Shown in pieces: positions 43,313 through 52,506 of a stretch of DNA of 64,000 nucleotides. The stretch is from the NCBI GenBank assembly GCA_002928875.1, contig PERO01000021.1, positions 98,307 to 162,306 of the forward strand. The letters run 5' to 3'. Source of the stretch: Methylobacterium sp. (GTDB taxonomy: Bacteria; Pseudomonadota; Alphaproteobacteria; Rhizobiales; Beijerinckiaceae). Position 1 is the first letter of the stretch, and each line of letters starts with the position of its first letter. The notes beneath the pieces are model-generated. The model made no database searches, was not told the DNA's origin, and saw only the letters and a program-made list of their open reading frames with translations. A program made the position numbers and the translations under genes.

Positions 43313-45370
43313 ATGATTGTCTGGTTGCGTCCGGCGCTTGTTGCGTCGGTATCCGTTCTTGCATTTTCGTCGCTGGCGCAGGCGCAGGAGGCACCGCCCT
43401 CCGCGACGCCGCTCGACGACATCACCGTGACCGCGACCCGCACGGAGAGCCGGGCGGTGGATGCGCCGGCAGCGGTTTCGGTGCGCAACCGCGAGGAGAT
43501 CCAGCGGCAGGCGCCGGCGCGCATCGGCAGCATCGTCTCGGGCATTCCCGGCGTGACGACGCAGGAGAACCCGAACGATCCGGCCACCGCCATCAACATC
43601 CGCGGCCTGCAGGATTTCGGGCGCGTGGCGGTGACGGTGGATGGCGCAAGGCAGAATTTCCAGCGCTCGGGCCACAATGCGAACGGCGCCTTCTACCTCG
43701 ATCCGGCCTTCATCCGCACGATCGACATCACGCGCGGGCCGGTCGCGAATATCTATGGCTCGGGGGCCATTGGCGGCGTCGCCTCCTTCGAGACGGTCGA
43801 CCCGAGGGATATCCTCTCGCCGGGTCAGCGCCAGGCTGCGCAATTGGGTTTCACCGGCGTGGTCGGCGGGCGGCAGAACGGCGTCTATGGCCATGCGATC
43901 GGCGCGGTTCGCGCCACCGATTGGGCCTCGGGCCTGCTCGGCGTCTCGTTCCGCAATCTCAACCCCTACCAGGATGGCGGCGGCTTCACGGTCGCGGATT
44001 CGGGGCAGGAACTGGTCTCGGGCATCGGCAAGGTCGTGCTGACGCCCGGCGACGGCCACACACTGAAGCTTTCCGGACAGCTCCAGAATTACGAATTCGC
44101 GAACGGGCTCGGCACCGCCACCGCGCCGCGGCGCACGAACGAGGTGAAAACCTCCAATCTCGTCGCGAAATATTCGTTCTCCCGGCCCGACAACGATTGG
44201 CTGAACCTCAACCTCTCGGCCTATCGCACCACGACCGATACGGATCAGGTTCGCATCAGCGGCACGCCCGCGCAGATCGGCCAGAGCCGCTTCTTCCGGA
44301 TCGAGACGATCGGCGTCGATCTCAACAACACGAGCCGGTTCCAGTTCGGCGCGGTGAAGATGGCGCTGACCTACGGCTTTGACGCCTTCCGCGATCAGGT
44401 CCGCACTTCCGATCCGGCGGGCAATGGCGACGAGACCACGCCGGGCGGGCGGCGAACGGTTTATGGCGGCTTCGTGCAGAACCAGCTGAACTGGGGGATG
44501 TTCGATCTGATCGGTGCCCTGCGCTACGATGCCTATGCGCTCGCGGGTGGCGGCAATTCCTCGGCTGGGGAGCGCGTTTCGCCGAAGATCACGCTGGCAG
44601 TGACACCCCTGCAGGGCCTCCAGCCCTATCTGACCTACGCCGAGGGCTATCGCGCGCCATCGATCACCGAAACATTGGTGAATGGCCTGCATCCCGTGCC
44701 GGCGAGCTTCCTGTTCATCCCCAATCCGGGCCTGAGGCCGGAAATCGGCAAGACGCTCGAGGCGGGGCTGAACCTGAAATATGACAGCGTGCTGCAAGCC
44801 GGCGACCGCTTCCGCGGCAAGGTTTCAGTCTACCAGAACAACGTGACGAAACTCATCGAGGGCGTGTTCGTCGATCCCGGCGCGCCCTGTGGATCACCGG
44901 TGCCCGGGGCCTGCGCGGATGCCTCCTTCCGCTACGAGAACGTGGCGCGGGCGCGCCTGCAGGGCATCGAGGGGGAAATCGCCTATGATGCCCGCCGCTG
45001 GTTCGCGGGGCTCGCCGGCTCGATCACGCGCGGTGACAACCGCACCACGGGGCAGCCGCTGGAATCGGTCTACCCCGATCGTCTCACGGTGTCCGGCGGC
45101 CTGCGCTTCCTCGACGAGAAGCTGGTGCTCGGCGCGCAGGTGACCCTTGTGGCGGCGCAGACCCGGCTGCCGCCGGCCTCGGTTGCGGCCAATGCGAGCA
45201 AGGCTTACGCGCTGGTGGATGCCAATATCTCCTACGAGATCGCCCGGGACACCCGCTTCTTCCTCATCGGCGAGAATCTCGGGGACGTACGCTACCGGCG
45301 TTATCGGGACGACGATCGTTCGCCGGGCCTCGTCACCAAGGTTGGCCTCACCACGCGTTTCGGAATGTGA
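43313..45370 (+). CDS. TonB-dependent haem receptor
   Basis: Outer-membrane receptor for haem or haemoproteins, about 685 residues from ATG 43313. The signal peptide ends SSLAQAQ. The TonB box region is LDDITVTATRT, then a plug domain (VSGIPGVTTQENPNDPATAI, IRGLQDFGRVAVTVDGARQN). The barrel includes the FRAP-like haem-receptor segment YAEGYRAPSITETLV and NPGLRPEIGKTLEAGL, as in HmuR/ShmR-type receptors. It ends in RFGM. It is divergent from hemP and followed by tonB, so uptake and energising genes are transcribed together. The frame opens earlier (43193) but that part overlaps the promoter. Confidence 0.92.
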   Translation: MIVWLRPALVASVSVLAFSSLAQAQEAPPSATPLDDITVTATRTESRAVDAPAAVSVRNREEIQRQAPARIGSIVSGIPGVTTQENPNDPATAINIRGLQDFGRVAVTVDGARQNFQRSGHNANGAFYLDPAFIRTIDITRGPVANIYGSGAIGGVASFETVDPRDILSPGQRQAAQLGFTGVVGGRQNGVYGHAIGAVRATDWASGLLGVSFRNLNPYQDGGGFTVADSGQELVSGIGKVVLTPGDGHTLKLSGQLQNYEFANGLGTATAPRRTNEVKTSNLVAKYSFSRPDNDWLNLNLSAYRTTTDTDQVRISGTPAQIGQSRFFRIETIGVDLNNTSRFQFGAVKMALTYGFDAFRDQVRTSDPAGNGDETTPGGRRTVYGGFVQNQLNWGMFDLIGALRYDAYALAGGGNSSAGERVSPKITLAVTPLQGLQPYLTYAEGYRAPSITETLVNGLHPVPASFLFIPNPGLRPEIGKTLEAGLNLKYDSVLQAGDRFRGKVSVYQNNVTKLIEGVFVDPGAPCGSPVPGACADASFRYENVARARLQGIEGEIAYDARRWFAGLAGSITRGDNRTTGQPLESVYPDRLTVSGGLRFLDEKLVLGAQVTLVAAQTRLPPASVAANASKAYALVDANISYEIARDTRFFLIGENLGDVRYRRYRDDDRSPGLVTKVGLTTRFGM

Positions 45371-45372
45371 CG

Positions 45373-46521
45373 ATGCGCGCGGCTCTGCTCCTGGCCGAGA
45401 ACGAGGACTGGCTTTCCGCCGGCCCCTGCGATTCCGCGATGGCCGCAGCCCGCCTGCAGGATCTGCGCGTCTTGCGGCACGAGCCGGTGCAGCACCGGGA
45501 GTCCTTTCCCGCGGGCGTGACGCGGGAGTGCCTGCCGCATGCCGAGGCGCCCGTTCCGCTGGGCCCAATCGAGGCGAGAGCTGGCCAGCCTGCCGAACGC
45601 GCGCGGCGGACCTTCGCCGCGATCGTGGCCTCCATGCTGCTGCATCTCGGGATCGCGCTGGCAGCGGTGGGCCTCCTGCCTTACGCCCCGCCCCTTTCAG
45701 AGGCCGAGCGTGGCGGCGAGCCGGTGCTCGACGTGTTGATGATCGGCGCGGAGGAAGCTGCCGCACTTTTCGAGGGCGCGAAGCCGCAGCCGGTGTCTCT
45801 CGCGGTGCCCGAGATCGCCGCGCCCCTTCCGCCCGTGACGGAAACGCCTGCACCCGCTCCCCTGCCGGAGCCCGCCATCACGGAGCCGCCTCCCGCGCCG
45901 GCAATGCCCCCCTCCCCGCCCGAAGCTTCGCCCGTATCGCCCATAGCGGAGAAGCCGGTCGCCGAGACTTCTCAGCCGGTGCCGGCTCCCGTTCCCACAC
46001 CCGTCCCGACATCCCCGGCGGCGGAACCGCCTCCGCGCTCCCCGCCCGCGCCTGCCCCCCGGAAAATCGAGACCCGGAAGGCCGAGGCGCGGAAGGCCGA
46101 GGCGCGCCATCCGCCCTCTCGCGCCCGCCCGAACCCCGCAGCACAGGGGCGGCAAGGCGAGGGCCGGGCCGAAGCCAACCGGGCAGCGGATACGCGCGGC
46201 GGCACGGGTGGCAGCGCTGCCATGGCCGGAAACAGCGCCCTCACCAGCTTCCGCAGCCGGGTCGTGGCGCATCTCATGCGCTACAAGAGCTACCCGGAAC
46301 AGGCGCAGGAGCGAGGCATCACCGGCCGCAATGCCGTGACGCTCACGCTCTCCCGCGAGGGCCAGGTGCTCTCGGCCGGCGTTTCGGGGCCTTCCGGCCA
46401 TGCCCTGCTCGATTCCGCGACGCTCGCCGCCGTGCGACGCGCCCAGCCCTTCCCGGCCATTCCCGAGGGCGGGCCGGCCACCATCACCGTCACCATCGGC
46501 CTCCACTACCAGCTCCAGTGA
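45373..46521 (+). CDS. tonB: TonB protein with long N-terminal extension
   Basis: Energy transducer linking proton-motive force to the receptor, 382 residues. The C-terminal TonB domain (about 290-382) contains AHLMRYKSYPEQAQERGI and ALLDSATLAAVRRAQPFPAI. The middle is a long Pro/Ala/Glu-rich spacer (about 135-285). The membrane anchor lies late, about residues 82-104 (TFAAIVASMLLHLGIALAAV), after an 80-residue extension, as also known for Pseudomonas TonB1. The start overlaps the receptor stop region; GTG 45367 is an alternative. No ExbB/ExbD genes are present in the window. Confidence 0.87.
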   Translation: MRAALLLAENEDWLSAGPCDSAMAAARLQDLRVLRHEPVQHRESFPAGVTRECLPHAEAPVPLGPIEARAGQPAERARRTFAAIVASMLLHLGIALAAVGLLPYAPPLSEAERGGEPVLDVLMIGAEEAAALFEGAKPQPVSLAVPEIAAPLPPVTETPAPAPLPEPAITEPPPAPAMPPSPPEASPVSPIAEKPVAETSQPVPAPVPTPVPTSPAAEPPPRSPPAPAPRKIETRKAEARKAEARHPPSRARPNPAAQGRQGEGRAEANRAADTRGGTGGSAAMAGNSALTSFRSRVVAHLMRYKSYPEQAQERGITGRNAVTLTLSREGQVLSAGVSGPSGHALLDSATLAAVRRAQPFPAIPEGGPATITVTIGLHYQLQ

Positions 46522-46533
46522 AAGGAACTCGCC

Positions 46534-46875
46534 ATGTTCATCGCCATGAACCGCTTCAAGGTCGCCAGGGGGAAGGAAGCGGATTTCGAAACCGTCTGGC
46601 GCTCCCGCGAGAGTTATCTGCATGAACTCGAGGGTTTCGTGGAATTCTCGCTGCTCAAGGGCCCGGAGCGGGAGGATCACACGCTCTATTCCTCGCATAC
46701 GGTATGGCGGAATCGCGAGAATTTCCGGGCTTGGACAACCTCGGACCAGTTTCGCAAGGCGCATGCGCGTGCGGGCAACGATCGGCCGCTGAACATCCTC
46801 GGACACCCGGAATTCGAAGGTTTCGAGGTGGTTCTCCACGAAGACAATCGCGCCCCGCGCGCGGCGGCGGAGTGA
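46534..46875 (+). CDS. IsdG/HmuQ-like haem-degrading monooxygenase
   Basis: Small ABM-fold enzyme, 113 residues, likely opening the haem ring in the cytosol. Visible features: MFIAMNRFKVARGKEADFE with the Asn near residue 6, a conserved RESYLHELEGFVEFSLLKG, and FRAWTTSDQFRKAHARAG holding the Trp and His expected in IsdG-type enzymes. It lies 12 bases after tonB and overlaps the next gene's upstream frame. The operon therefore supplies receptor, energy, release of iron and a carrier. Confidence 0.85.
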   Translation: MFIAMNRFKVARGKEADFETVWRSRESYLHELEGFVEFSLLKGPEREDHTLYSSHTVWRNRENFRAWTTSDQFRKAHARAGNDRPLNILGHPEFEGFEVVLHEDNRAPRAAAE

Positions 46876-46880
46876 CGTTG

Positions 46881-47420
46881 ATGGGGAATATCACATCCAT
46901 GCGCTGCGCCGGCGACGTGCTCGCCGAGAAGATGTCGATCGTGCGCGAGCGCCTCGCCGCCAAGCCCGATGGCGTGATCGAAGCCGTGGCCCGCGAGGTG
47001 AACCTGCCGACGCAGGTGGTGCTGGAGGCGACACCTGCCGCCGAACGGCTCTTCGTCGCGGCGGAGGCATTCGAAAGCCTCTGGCAGGAGATGGCCGGCT
47101 GGGGCGAGGTGCTGTTCATCGTGCACACGCCGGATATCGTTCTGGAATGCGAGGGCCGCCTGCCCATTGGCGCTTTTGGTGCGGGCTATTACAACATCCA
47201 CGGCGACAGCCCCATCGGCGGGCATATCCGCGCGGAGAATTGCCGGGCGATCTACATCGTCGACCGGATGTTCCACGGCCGGCGATCATGCTCCGTGCAG
47301 TTCTTCAATGCAGCCGGGGAAGCGATGTTCAAGGTCTTCGTGCGGCGCGACAAGGCGCGCAACCTCATCGCCGCGCAACTCGCGCAGTTCGAGCAACTGA
47401 AGGCATCGCACCAGCCATAA
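46881..47420 (+). CDS. hutX: haem utilisation cytosolic carrier HutX
   Basis: Cytosolic haem carrier of the HutX/HugX family, 179 residues. Typical segments are VLFIVHTPDIVLECEGRLP and GAFGAGYYNIHGDSPIGGHI, plus RAIYIVDRMFHGRRSCSVQF and GEAMFKVFVRRD near the C-terminus. It binds haem delivered through HmuUV and hands it to the degrading enzyme. ATG 46881 follows the monooxygenase stop by five bases; a GTG at 46872 overlapping that stop is possible. It is the last gene of the plus-strand haem operon. Confidence 0.9.
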   Translation: MGNITSMRCAGDVLAEKMSIVRERLAAKPDGVIEAVAREVNLPTQVVLEATPAAERLFVAAEAFESLWQEMAGWGEVLFIVHTPDIVLECEGRLPIGAFGAGYYNIHGDSPIGGHIRAENCRAIYIVDRMFHGRRSCSVQFFNAAGEAMFKVFVRRDKARNLIAAQLAQFEQLKASHQP

Positions 47421-48013
47421 GGCCTGTGCTGTCCGGGCGGGGTTTGCTGCGGCTGCATTGTGGATGCGCGGCCAGGCGCATCCCGCCTCCGCTCGAGCCG
47501 GACCGGGCTCTCGTCACCGGGGACCGCGCACCTGCGCAGCGCGTCGCGCGGGAAATGTCACCCGCCGGCACGCCATGATTCGGCGAGCGGCCACATGCGG
47601 AGGTTGCAGGTTCAAGGTCCTGCTACCGCTATGACGATCAAACGACCATCACGATCCTGTGACAATCGACCATTCTCGTCGCATCGTTCCATGATGCGGA
47701 CGTTGCCGCGCGTCTCCGGCCGGCTGGAGCCTGTGCGCGAGAGGCCTGCGCGGCCGCCGGCTGGAAGCTGCTGAAGTCCCAGTCTTTTCCCGGGGTCTGC
47801 CGGGCGTCGCGCCGTGCGTTCCGCCGCTCGAGTGTTTCACAATATGGAACGACGTTCCGGAAGCGTGACAGTCGACTGTCATGACGCCTGACATTGACGG
47901 TCATGTCGCCCGCGTCATAGCCCAGGATAACAAAAGACTTCAGAACAAAAACATCGAATAAAAAAGTTCAAAAAAGCTGTACAAAACAGCGTAAAACCGG
48001 AGAAGTAAGTAAA
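47421..48013. other. long intergenic region with palindromes and an AT-rich leader
   Basis: 593 bases without a credible gene. It holds palindromes at 47846-47881, an imperfect cousin of the larger one at about 47659 (GTGACAATCGACCATT) and, just before 48014, roughly 75 AT-rich bases with a small hairpin GCTGT-ACAAA-ACAGC (47976-47990). The AT content contrasts with the rest of the window and suggests the promoter and leader of the gene at 48014. Confidence 0.5.
47846..47881. promoter_or_regulatory. paired palindromes upstream of the duplicated 337-residue protein
   Basis: GGAACG-A-CGTTCC (47846-47858) is a perfect palindrome with one central base. Seven bases later TGACAGTCGACTGTCA (47866-47881) is a perfect 16-base palindrome. 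Both lie about 130-170 bases upstream of the gene at 48014, and the second motif recurs in imperfect form at about 47659. They are candidate operators; the regulator is unknown. Confidence 0.45.
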
Positions 48014-49027
48014 ATGGTAACCTCTTCAGTCATCAACTTCGACGATTTTGGCCTGAATGCTGGTCAGGAGGCGCGGATCGCCAATGGATATTCCGGCTTC
48101 AACTGGAGCCAGGCCGGCGTTTACAGTCCCGATGGCAGCCTTCCCGGCTACACGGCCACCTCCGGTGGTACGTTGGCTTTCATCGCCGAGGCCGGCAATC
48201 TCGACGTGGCGGGTTACGAGGATGCAGCGGCCGGCTCGCCCTTCGTGATGAGCCGCGAGAAGCCCTTCGACCTGCTGTCGGCCGATCTGTCGGCGGCCTT
48301 TCGCAACGGCCTCTCCGTGACGGTGACGGCCTATGCCGACGAGGCCGGCACGATTTCGCTGGGCACGACGACCTTCGATCTCAGCCAGGGCGCACAATCC
48401 GTGGCCTTCGATCAGACGCTGTTCACCGGGGCGCGTCGCATCGAGTTCAACTCCAACGATGGCAATGCCAGCACGCTGGATTACTTCGGCATCGACAATC
48501 TCACCGTGCGCGACACGGTGACGGTCGTCAATTTCGATGACATCGCCCTGCTGTCCGGCGGCGAGTCCGCGGTCGCCGACGGCTATGCCGGGTTCAACTG
48601 GAGCGGTGTCGGCGCCTACAATCCCGATGGCGCGATCGCCGGCTATGACGCCACGACCGGCAGCAATATCGGCTTCATCGCCGAAGCTGGCGGGATCGAG
48701 ATTGCCGGCTACGAATCGCACGAGGCCGGCACGGCGGCCGTCATCACGCGCGACAGCGCCTTCACCTTCGTGGGCGGCGATTTCTCCGCGGCCTTCCGCA
48801 ACGACCTTGCCCTGACGGTGCGCGCCTTTTCCGATGTGGAGGGCAACACGCTGGTGGGCACGGCCCAGCTCGTCATCAATCAGGGCGCGACGTCGTTCTC
48901 GTTTGCCGATGGCGTGAATGTCGAGGGCAGCTTCGCCAACATCTCGCGGCTCGAATTCGCCTCGAACGACGGCAACGCCTCGACGATCGACTATTTCGGC
49001 TTCGACCAGCTGATGTTCGTCATCTGA
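48014..49027 (+). CDS. duplicated beta-sandwich protein, probably extracellular
   Basis: Protein of 337 residues made of two similar halves (about 5-168 and 172-337); no known function recognised. Matching motifs: INFDDFGLNAGQEA / VNFDDIALLSGGES, GYSGFNWSQAGVY / GYAGFNWSGVGAY, SAAFRNGLSVTV / SAAFRNDLALTV and SNDGNASTLDYFGIDNL / SNDGNASTIDYFGFDQL. The pattern resembles jelly-roll domains of secreted or PEP-CTERM-type proteins, but no signal peptide or anchor is seen. Asp/Asn/Gly richness suggests calcium binding, and it may leave by a type I route. The first codons follow an AT-rich leader. Confidence 0.6.
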   Translation: MVTSSVINFDDFGLNAGQEARIANGYSGFNWSQAGVYSPDGSLPGYTATSGGTLAFIAEAGNLDVAGYEDAAAGSPFVMSREKPFDLLSADLSAAFRNGLSVTVTAYADEAGTISLGTTTFDLSQGAQSVAFDQTLFTGARRIEFNSNDGNASTLDYFGIDNLTVRDTVTVVNFDDIALLSGGESAVADGYAGFNWSGVGAYNPDGAIAGYDATTGSNIGFIAEAGGIEIAGYESHEAGTAAVITRDSAFTFVGGDFSAAFRNDLALTVRAFSDVEGNTLVGTAQLVINQGATSFSFADGVNVEGSFANISRLEFASNDGNASTIDYFGFDQLMFVI

Positions 49028-49077
49028 CGGACGCGACCGGCGCCGCAAGGGTGCCGGCAATCCGCTGATCGGATCGA

Positions 49078-49113
49078 GGGCCGGACGCTGCGAGGCGCCC
49101 GGTCCTTCCTTTT
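49078..49113 (+). terminator. terminator after the duplicated 337-residue protein
   Basis: An imperfect GC stem of about ten pairs with one bulge and one mismatch (49078-49104), followed by a T-rich run TTCCTTTTC (49105-49113). It lies about 50 bases after the stop and in the gap before the convergent ligD gene. Confidence 0.55.
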
Positions 49114-49245
49114 CATATCGAGCCTCCGGGCTTTGTCATCAGCCCCACGACCGGCCCAATCCACCAGCTGGTTCTTCGGCGATCCGGGCTGGCTTGCAGG
49201 GATTGACGCGAGGGCCGTGCGGCAGTGAAACGCGCGCACAGGCTT

Positions 49246-51663
49246 TCAGGCGATGGCTCTGGTCGCGATGATCGTCTGGCTTTCATCCTGCGCCACCGCG
49301 GAAGGCTGGCGGATCGTGTAGGCATGGGGCGTGACCCCCTTCTCGATATCCTCCCATCGAACCGGCGCGGCGATGGTGCCCAGGTCGCGCGCGCGGCTCG
49401 AATAGGCGGCGACGGCCGTGGCACCCCGTCCATTGCGCAGGTAATCGAGGAAGATCTTCCCCTTGCGGGCCTTCATCGACATCGTGGCCGTGAAAAGTTC
49501 CGGATTTCCAGCGGCACATGCCTGCGCGAAGTCGCGACAGAAGGTTTTCACGCGCGCCCAATCCGCAGAGGGGATGACAGGCGCGACGAGGTGATAACCC
49601 TTGCCACCCGAGGTTTTCGCCCAGCAACGAAGGCCCAGATCGGCGAGTCGATCACGCAGCAACAGCGCTGCATCGCGCAGCACATTCCCGGAAATGCCCT
49701 CGGAAGGATCGAGGTCGAAGACGAGCATGTCCGGCGTCTCGATCGCGTCGATCCGCGCACCCCAGACATGGATTTCAACCGTCCCGAATTGCACGAGCGT
49801 CGCGAGGCCATCGAAGTCGCGGATGAACAGCAGTTCCTTGCTATCCCGGTCCCGCATGCGGTGGATGGTATCGGGCATGCCGGCGGAGGCGTGCTTCTGG
49901 AAGAAGGTCTGTCCGCCGATGCCATCCGGCGCGCGCAGAAGACTGAGCGGCCGCTCCACGACATGCGGGCGGATGCGATCCCAGATCGAGGCGTAGTAAT
50001 CCAGCAACTCCGCCTTGGTGATGCCCGGCTCGGGCCATAGCACCTTGTCGGCACTCGAAAGGCGGATAGTGGTCTGCGCCTTCGCGGTTTCCGGCTCTGC
50101 GCGGGCAATGGCGCCCTCGCCTTCGACTTCGTTCGCCGATTTGTCCTCGCGCAGGCCGAGATAGGCCGCGTGGCGCAGCAGCCCGGCATCCGTGATGCTC
50201 CGAAACTCGACCTCGGCCACGAGTTCGGGCTTCACCCAGCGGATGCCACGCTCGCTGCCCGCCTTGCCAGAATAGGGCGAACGTTCGGTCAGCAATGCGT
50301 CGAGCCGATCCTTGAGGCGCTTGGCTTCCATGCGACCGAAGCCGGTGCCCACGCGCCCCGCCGGCACCCATGCGCCGCCGCGATGCAGGCCCACCACCAG
50401 CGAGCCGAGTTCGCGGCCCGAACCGGCGGAGGGAACATAGCCGGTGATGACGAATTCCTGCCGGTTCGTGCATTTCGACTTCACCCAGTCGCCTGTGCGC
50501 CCCGAGCGATAAGGTGCGTCGACACGCTTCGAAACCACGCCTTCGAGGCCCATGCGGCAAGCCTCGCGCAACATGATCCCGCCGGGATCGCTGAAATGCT
50601 CGCTGAGACGCAAGGGACCGTCGTCCTCCGGCAACAAGGCATCCAGCCGTGTCTTGCGCTCCAGCAGCGGCAAGCCACGCAGATCTTCGCCATCGAGCAT
50701 GAGGAGATCGAAGGCGTAGAAGAGCAGCGCCTGCGTCTGGCCTTCCGAAAGCGCGTTCTGCAGGGCGGAGAAGGAGGCTCCGCCATCGCGCAAAGTGACA
50801 ATCTCGCCATCGATCACCGCGCTGTCACAGGGCAAGGCCGCGAAGGCCTCGGCAAGGCGAGATCCGAACCGCTCCGTCCAGTCCAGGCCCTTCCGCGTGA
50901 GGAAGGCGACCTTGCCTCCCGCGAGCCTGGCCTGCAGGCGATAGCCATCGAACTTCACCTCATGCACCCAGCCATCGCCGGTGGGGGGCGTGGATTGAAG
51001 CTGCGCCAAAGCGGGCTCGACGAATGTGGGGAAGACCGCTGCCGGTTTTGCCCGCGCGCTCCCGCGCCTGGGCTTGCGGGGCTTTGCCGCCTCTCCCGCC
51101 GCGATTGCCTCCATGCTCCGGCCCGAGGCCACGGAGAGAGGAGCCTCCTCCAGGATATCGCCGGTCTCGCGCGCCGCTGCATCCTGCGCCTTGATGAGCA
51201 GCCAGTTGTCGCGCTTCTCGCCTCGCCGGCCCTTGAGCCGCACGAGATGCCAGCGCCCCGCGAGTTTCTCGCCCGACAGCGTGAATTCGAGATGGCCCTT
51301 GGCCATGCCCTTCGCGGCATCGCCCTCGGGCTTCCATATGCCGCGATCCCACAGCAGAACCGTGCCGCCGCCATATTCGCCCGCGGGAATGGTGCCTTCG
51401 AAATCGGCGTAATCCAGCGGGTGATCCTCGACATGCACCGCGAGGCGCTTCTCGCCGGGGTCGAGGGTCGGGCCGCGCGTGACAGCCCAGGACCAGAGCA
51501 CGCCGCCGAATTCCAGCCGCAAATCGTAATGCAGCCGGCGTGCCGCATGCTTGTGGATGACAAAGAGGCCACCCCGCCCGTCACCCGCGGCATCGGCCCG
51601 CCCTTTTGGCTCCCGCGTACGGGTGAAATTGCGCCTGGCATGGTAGGTTTCGAGCCGGGCCAC
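49246..51663 (-). CDS. ligD: DNA ligase D (LigD): phosphoesterase, ligase, polymerase
   Basis: Multifunctional end-joining ligase, 805 residues, partner of Ku in bacterial NHEJ. Order: 3'-phosphoesterase (about 1-170; HKHAARRLHYDLRLEFGG), ATP-dependent ligase (about 215-520) with the active Lys in EVKFDGYRL, and polymerase/primase (about 540-805) with VFDLDPSEG. This PE-LIG-POL order is that of Pseudomonas-type LigD. It starts at a GTG preceded by GGAGG, six bases after the ku stop, so the two are one operon. It ends the repair cluster and converges on the 337-residue gene. Confidence 0.95.
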   Translation of the reverse strand: MARLETYHARRNFTRTREPKGRADAAGDGRGGLFVIHKHAARRLHYDLRLEFGGVLWSWAVTRGPTLDPGEKRLAVHVEDHPLDYADFEGTIPAGEYGGGTVLLWDRGIWKPEGDAAKGMAKGHLEFTLSGEKLAGRWHLVRLKGRRGEKRDNWLLIKAQDAAARETGDILEEAPLSVASGRSMEAIAAGEAAKPRKPRRGSARAKPAAVFPTFVEPALAQLQSTPPTGDGWVHEVKFDGYRLQARLAGGKVAFLTRKGLDWTERFGSRLAEAFAALPCDSAVIDGEIVTLRDGGASFSALQNALSEGQTQALLFYAFDLLMLDGEDLRGLPLLERKTRLDALLPEDDGPLRLSEHFSDPGGIMLREACRMGLEGVVSKRVDAPYRSGRTGDWVKSKCTNRQEFVITGYVPSAGSGRELGSLVVGLHRGGAWVPAGRVGTGFGRMEAKRLKDRLDALLTERSPYSGKAGSERGIRWVKPELVAEVEFRSITDAGLLRHAAYLGLREDKSANEVEGEGAIARAEPETAKAQTTIRLSSADKVLWPEPGITKAELLDYYASIWDRIRPHVVERPLSLLRAPDGIGGQTFFQKHASAGMPDTIHRMRDRDSKELLFIRDFDGLATLVQFGTVEIHVWGARIDAIETPDMLVFDLDPSEGISGNVLRDAALLLRDRLADLGLRCWAKTSGGKGYHLVAPVIPSADWARVKTFCRDFAQACAAGNPELFTATMSMKARKGKIFLDYLRNGRGATAVAAYSSRARDLGTIAAPVRWEDIEKGVTPHAYTIRQPSAVAQDESQTIIATRAIA

Positions 51664-51669
51664 GGGCGA

Positions 51670-52506
51670 TTACCTCCGGCTGCCGGATTTGCGCGGCGCG
51701 GGCTTTTTCGGTTCCGGCTTCGCGCCACCAACCTCGGCGAGGCTTTTCTTCAACGCGTCGAACAGGTTCACGACATTCGGCACCGGCGAGCGGGCGGCGG
51801 AAACAACCGGCTTGTGGCCCTTCTTCTTCGCCTCGATCAACGCGACGAGCGCATTCTCGTAGCGATCCTCGAAGCCGGAAGGGTCGAAGGCCGCCTGCTT
51901 CTGCGCAATGATGTGCGCTGCGAGCGCCACCAATTCGCGATCAAGCTTCTTCGGCGGCGTGCTTTCGAACACATCGTCCGGGCGGCGCACGGTCTTGTCG
52001 TAGCGCAGCGTCGTCAGCAGCATGCCGCGCCCGAAAGGCTCGATCATCACCGGGCGCTCGCGGCGATAGAGCACGATGCGGGCGAGCCCCGCCTTGCCCT
52101 CATCCTGCATGGCCTTCTGGATAACGTAAAAGGCCTCATCGGACACCTCGTCCGCCGGCAGCATGTAATAGGGCTGGTCAAAGTAGATCTGCGGAACATC
52201 CGCGCGGTTCACGAAATGCTCGATCGACAGCGTGTGCGAGGACTCGATCTGCACCGCGTCGATTTCCTCTTCCTCGATCAGCACGAATTGCCCTTCGCCC
52301 ACCTCGAAGCCCTTGACCTCGTCCTCGTCCTGCACGGGCTTGCCGGTGACGCCATCGATGTATTGCCGCTTCACGGTGTTGCCGGTCTTGCGGTTGAGCG
52401 TGCGGAAGGAGACCTTCTCGCTGTGATCGGTCGCGCCGGTCAGCTCCACGGCGCAGGCGACAAGCGACAGCTTGAGATACCCTTTCCAGATCGGACGGGG
52501 CGCCAT
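51670..52506 (-). CDS. ku: Ku, non-homologous end-joining protein
   Basis: DNA-end-binding homodimer that recruits LigD, 278 residues from the ATG at 52506. It opens APRPIWKGYLKLSLVACAVE; the core has KVSFRTLNRKTGNTVKRQYI and QEFVLI-like ends, RADVPQIYFDQPYYMLPADE and, further on, ELVALAAHIIAQKQAAFDPS. The C-terminus is basic (EPKKPAPRKSGSRR), typical for DNA contact. The start codon shares its A with the stop of the small gene upstream (TGATG), so the two are coupled. The open frame continues far upstream without coding character. Confidence 0.93.
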   Translation of the reverse strand: MAPRPIWKGYLKLSLVACAVELTGATDHSEKVSFRTLNRKTGNTVKRQYIDGVTGKPVQDEDEVKGFEVGEGQFVLIEEEEIDAVQIESSHTLSIEHFVNRADVPQIYFDQPYYMLPADEVSDEAFYVIQKAMQDEGKAGLARIVLYRRERPVMIEPFGRGMLLTTLRYDKTVRRPDDVFESTPPKKLDRELVALAAHIIAQKQAAFDPSGFEDRYENALVALIEAKKKGHKPVVSAARSPVPNVVNLFDALKKSLAEVGGAKPEPKKPAPRKSGSRR

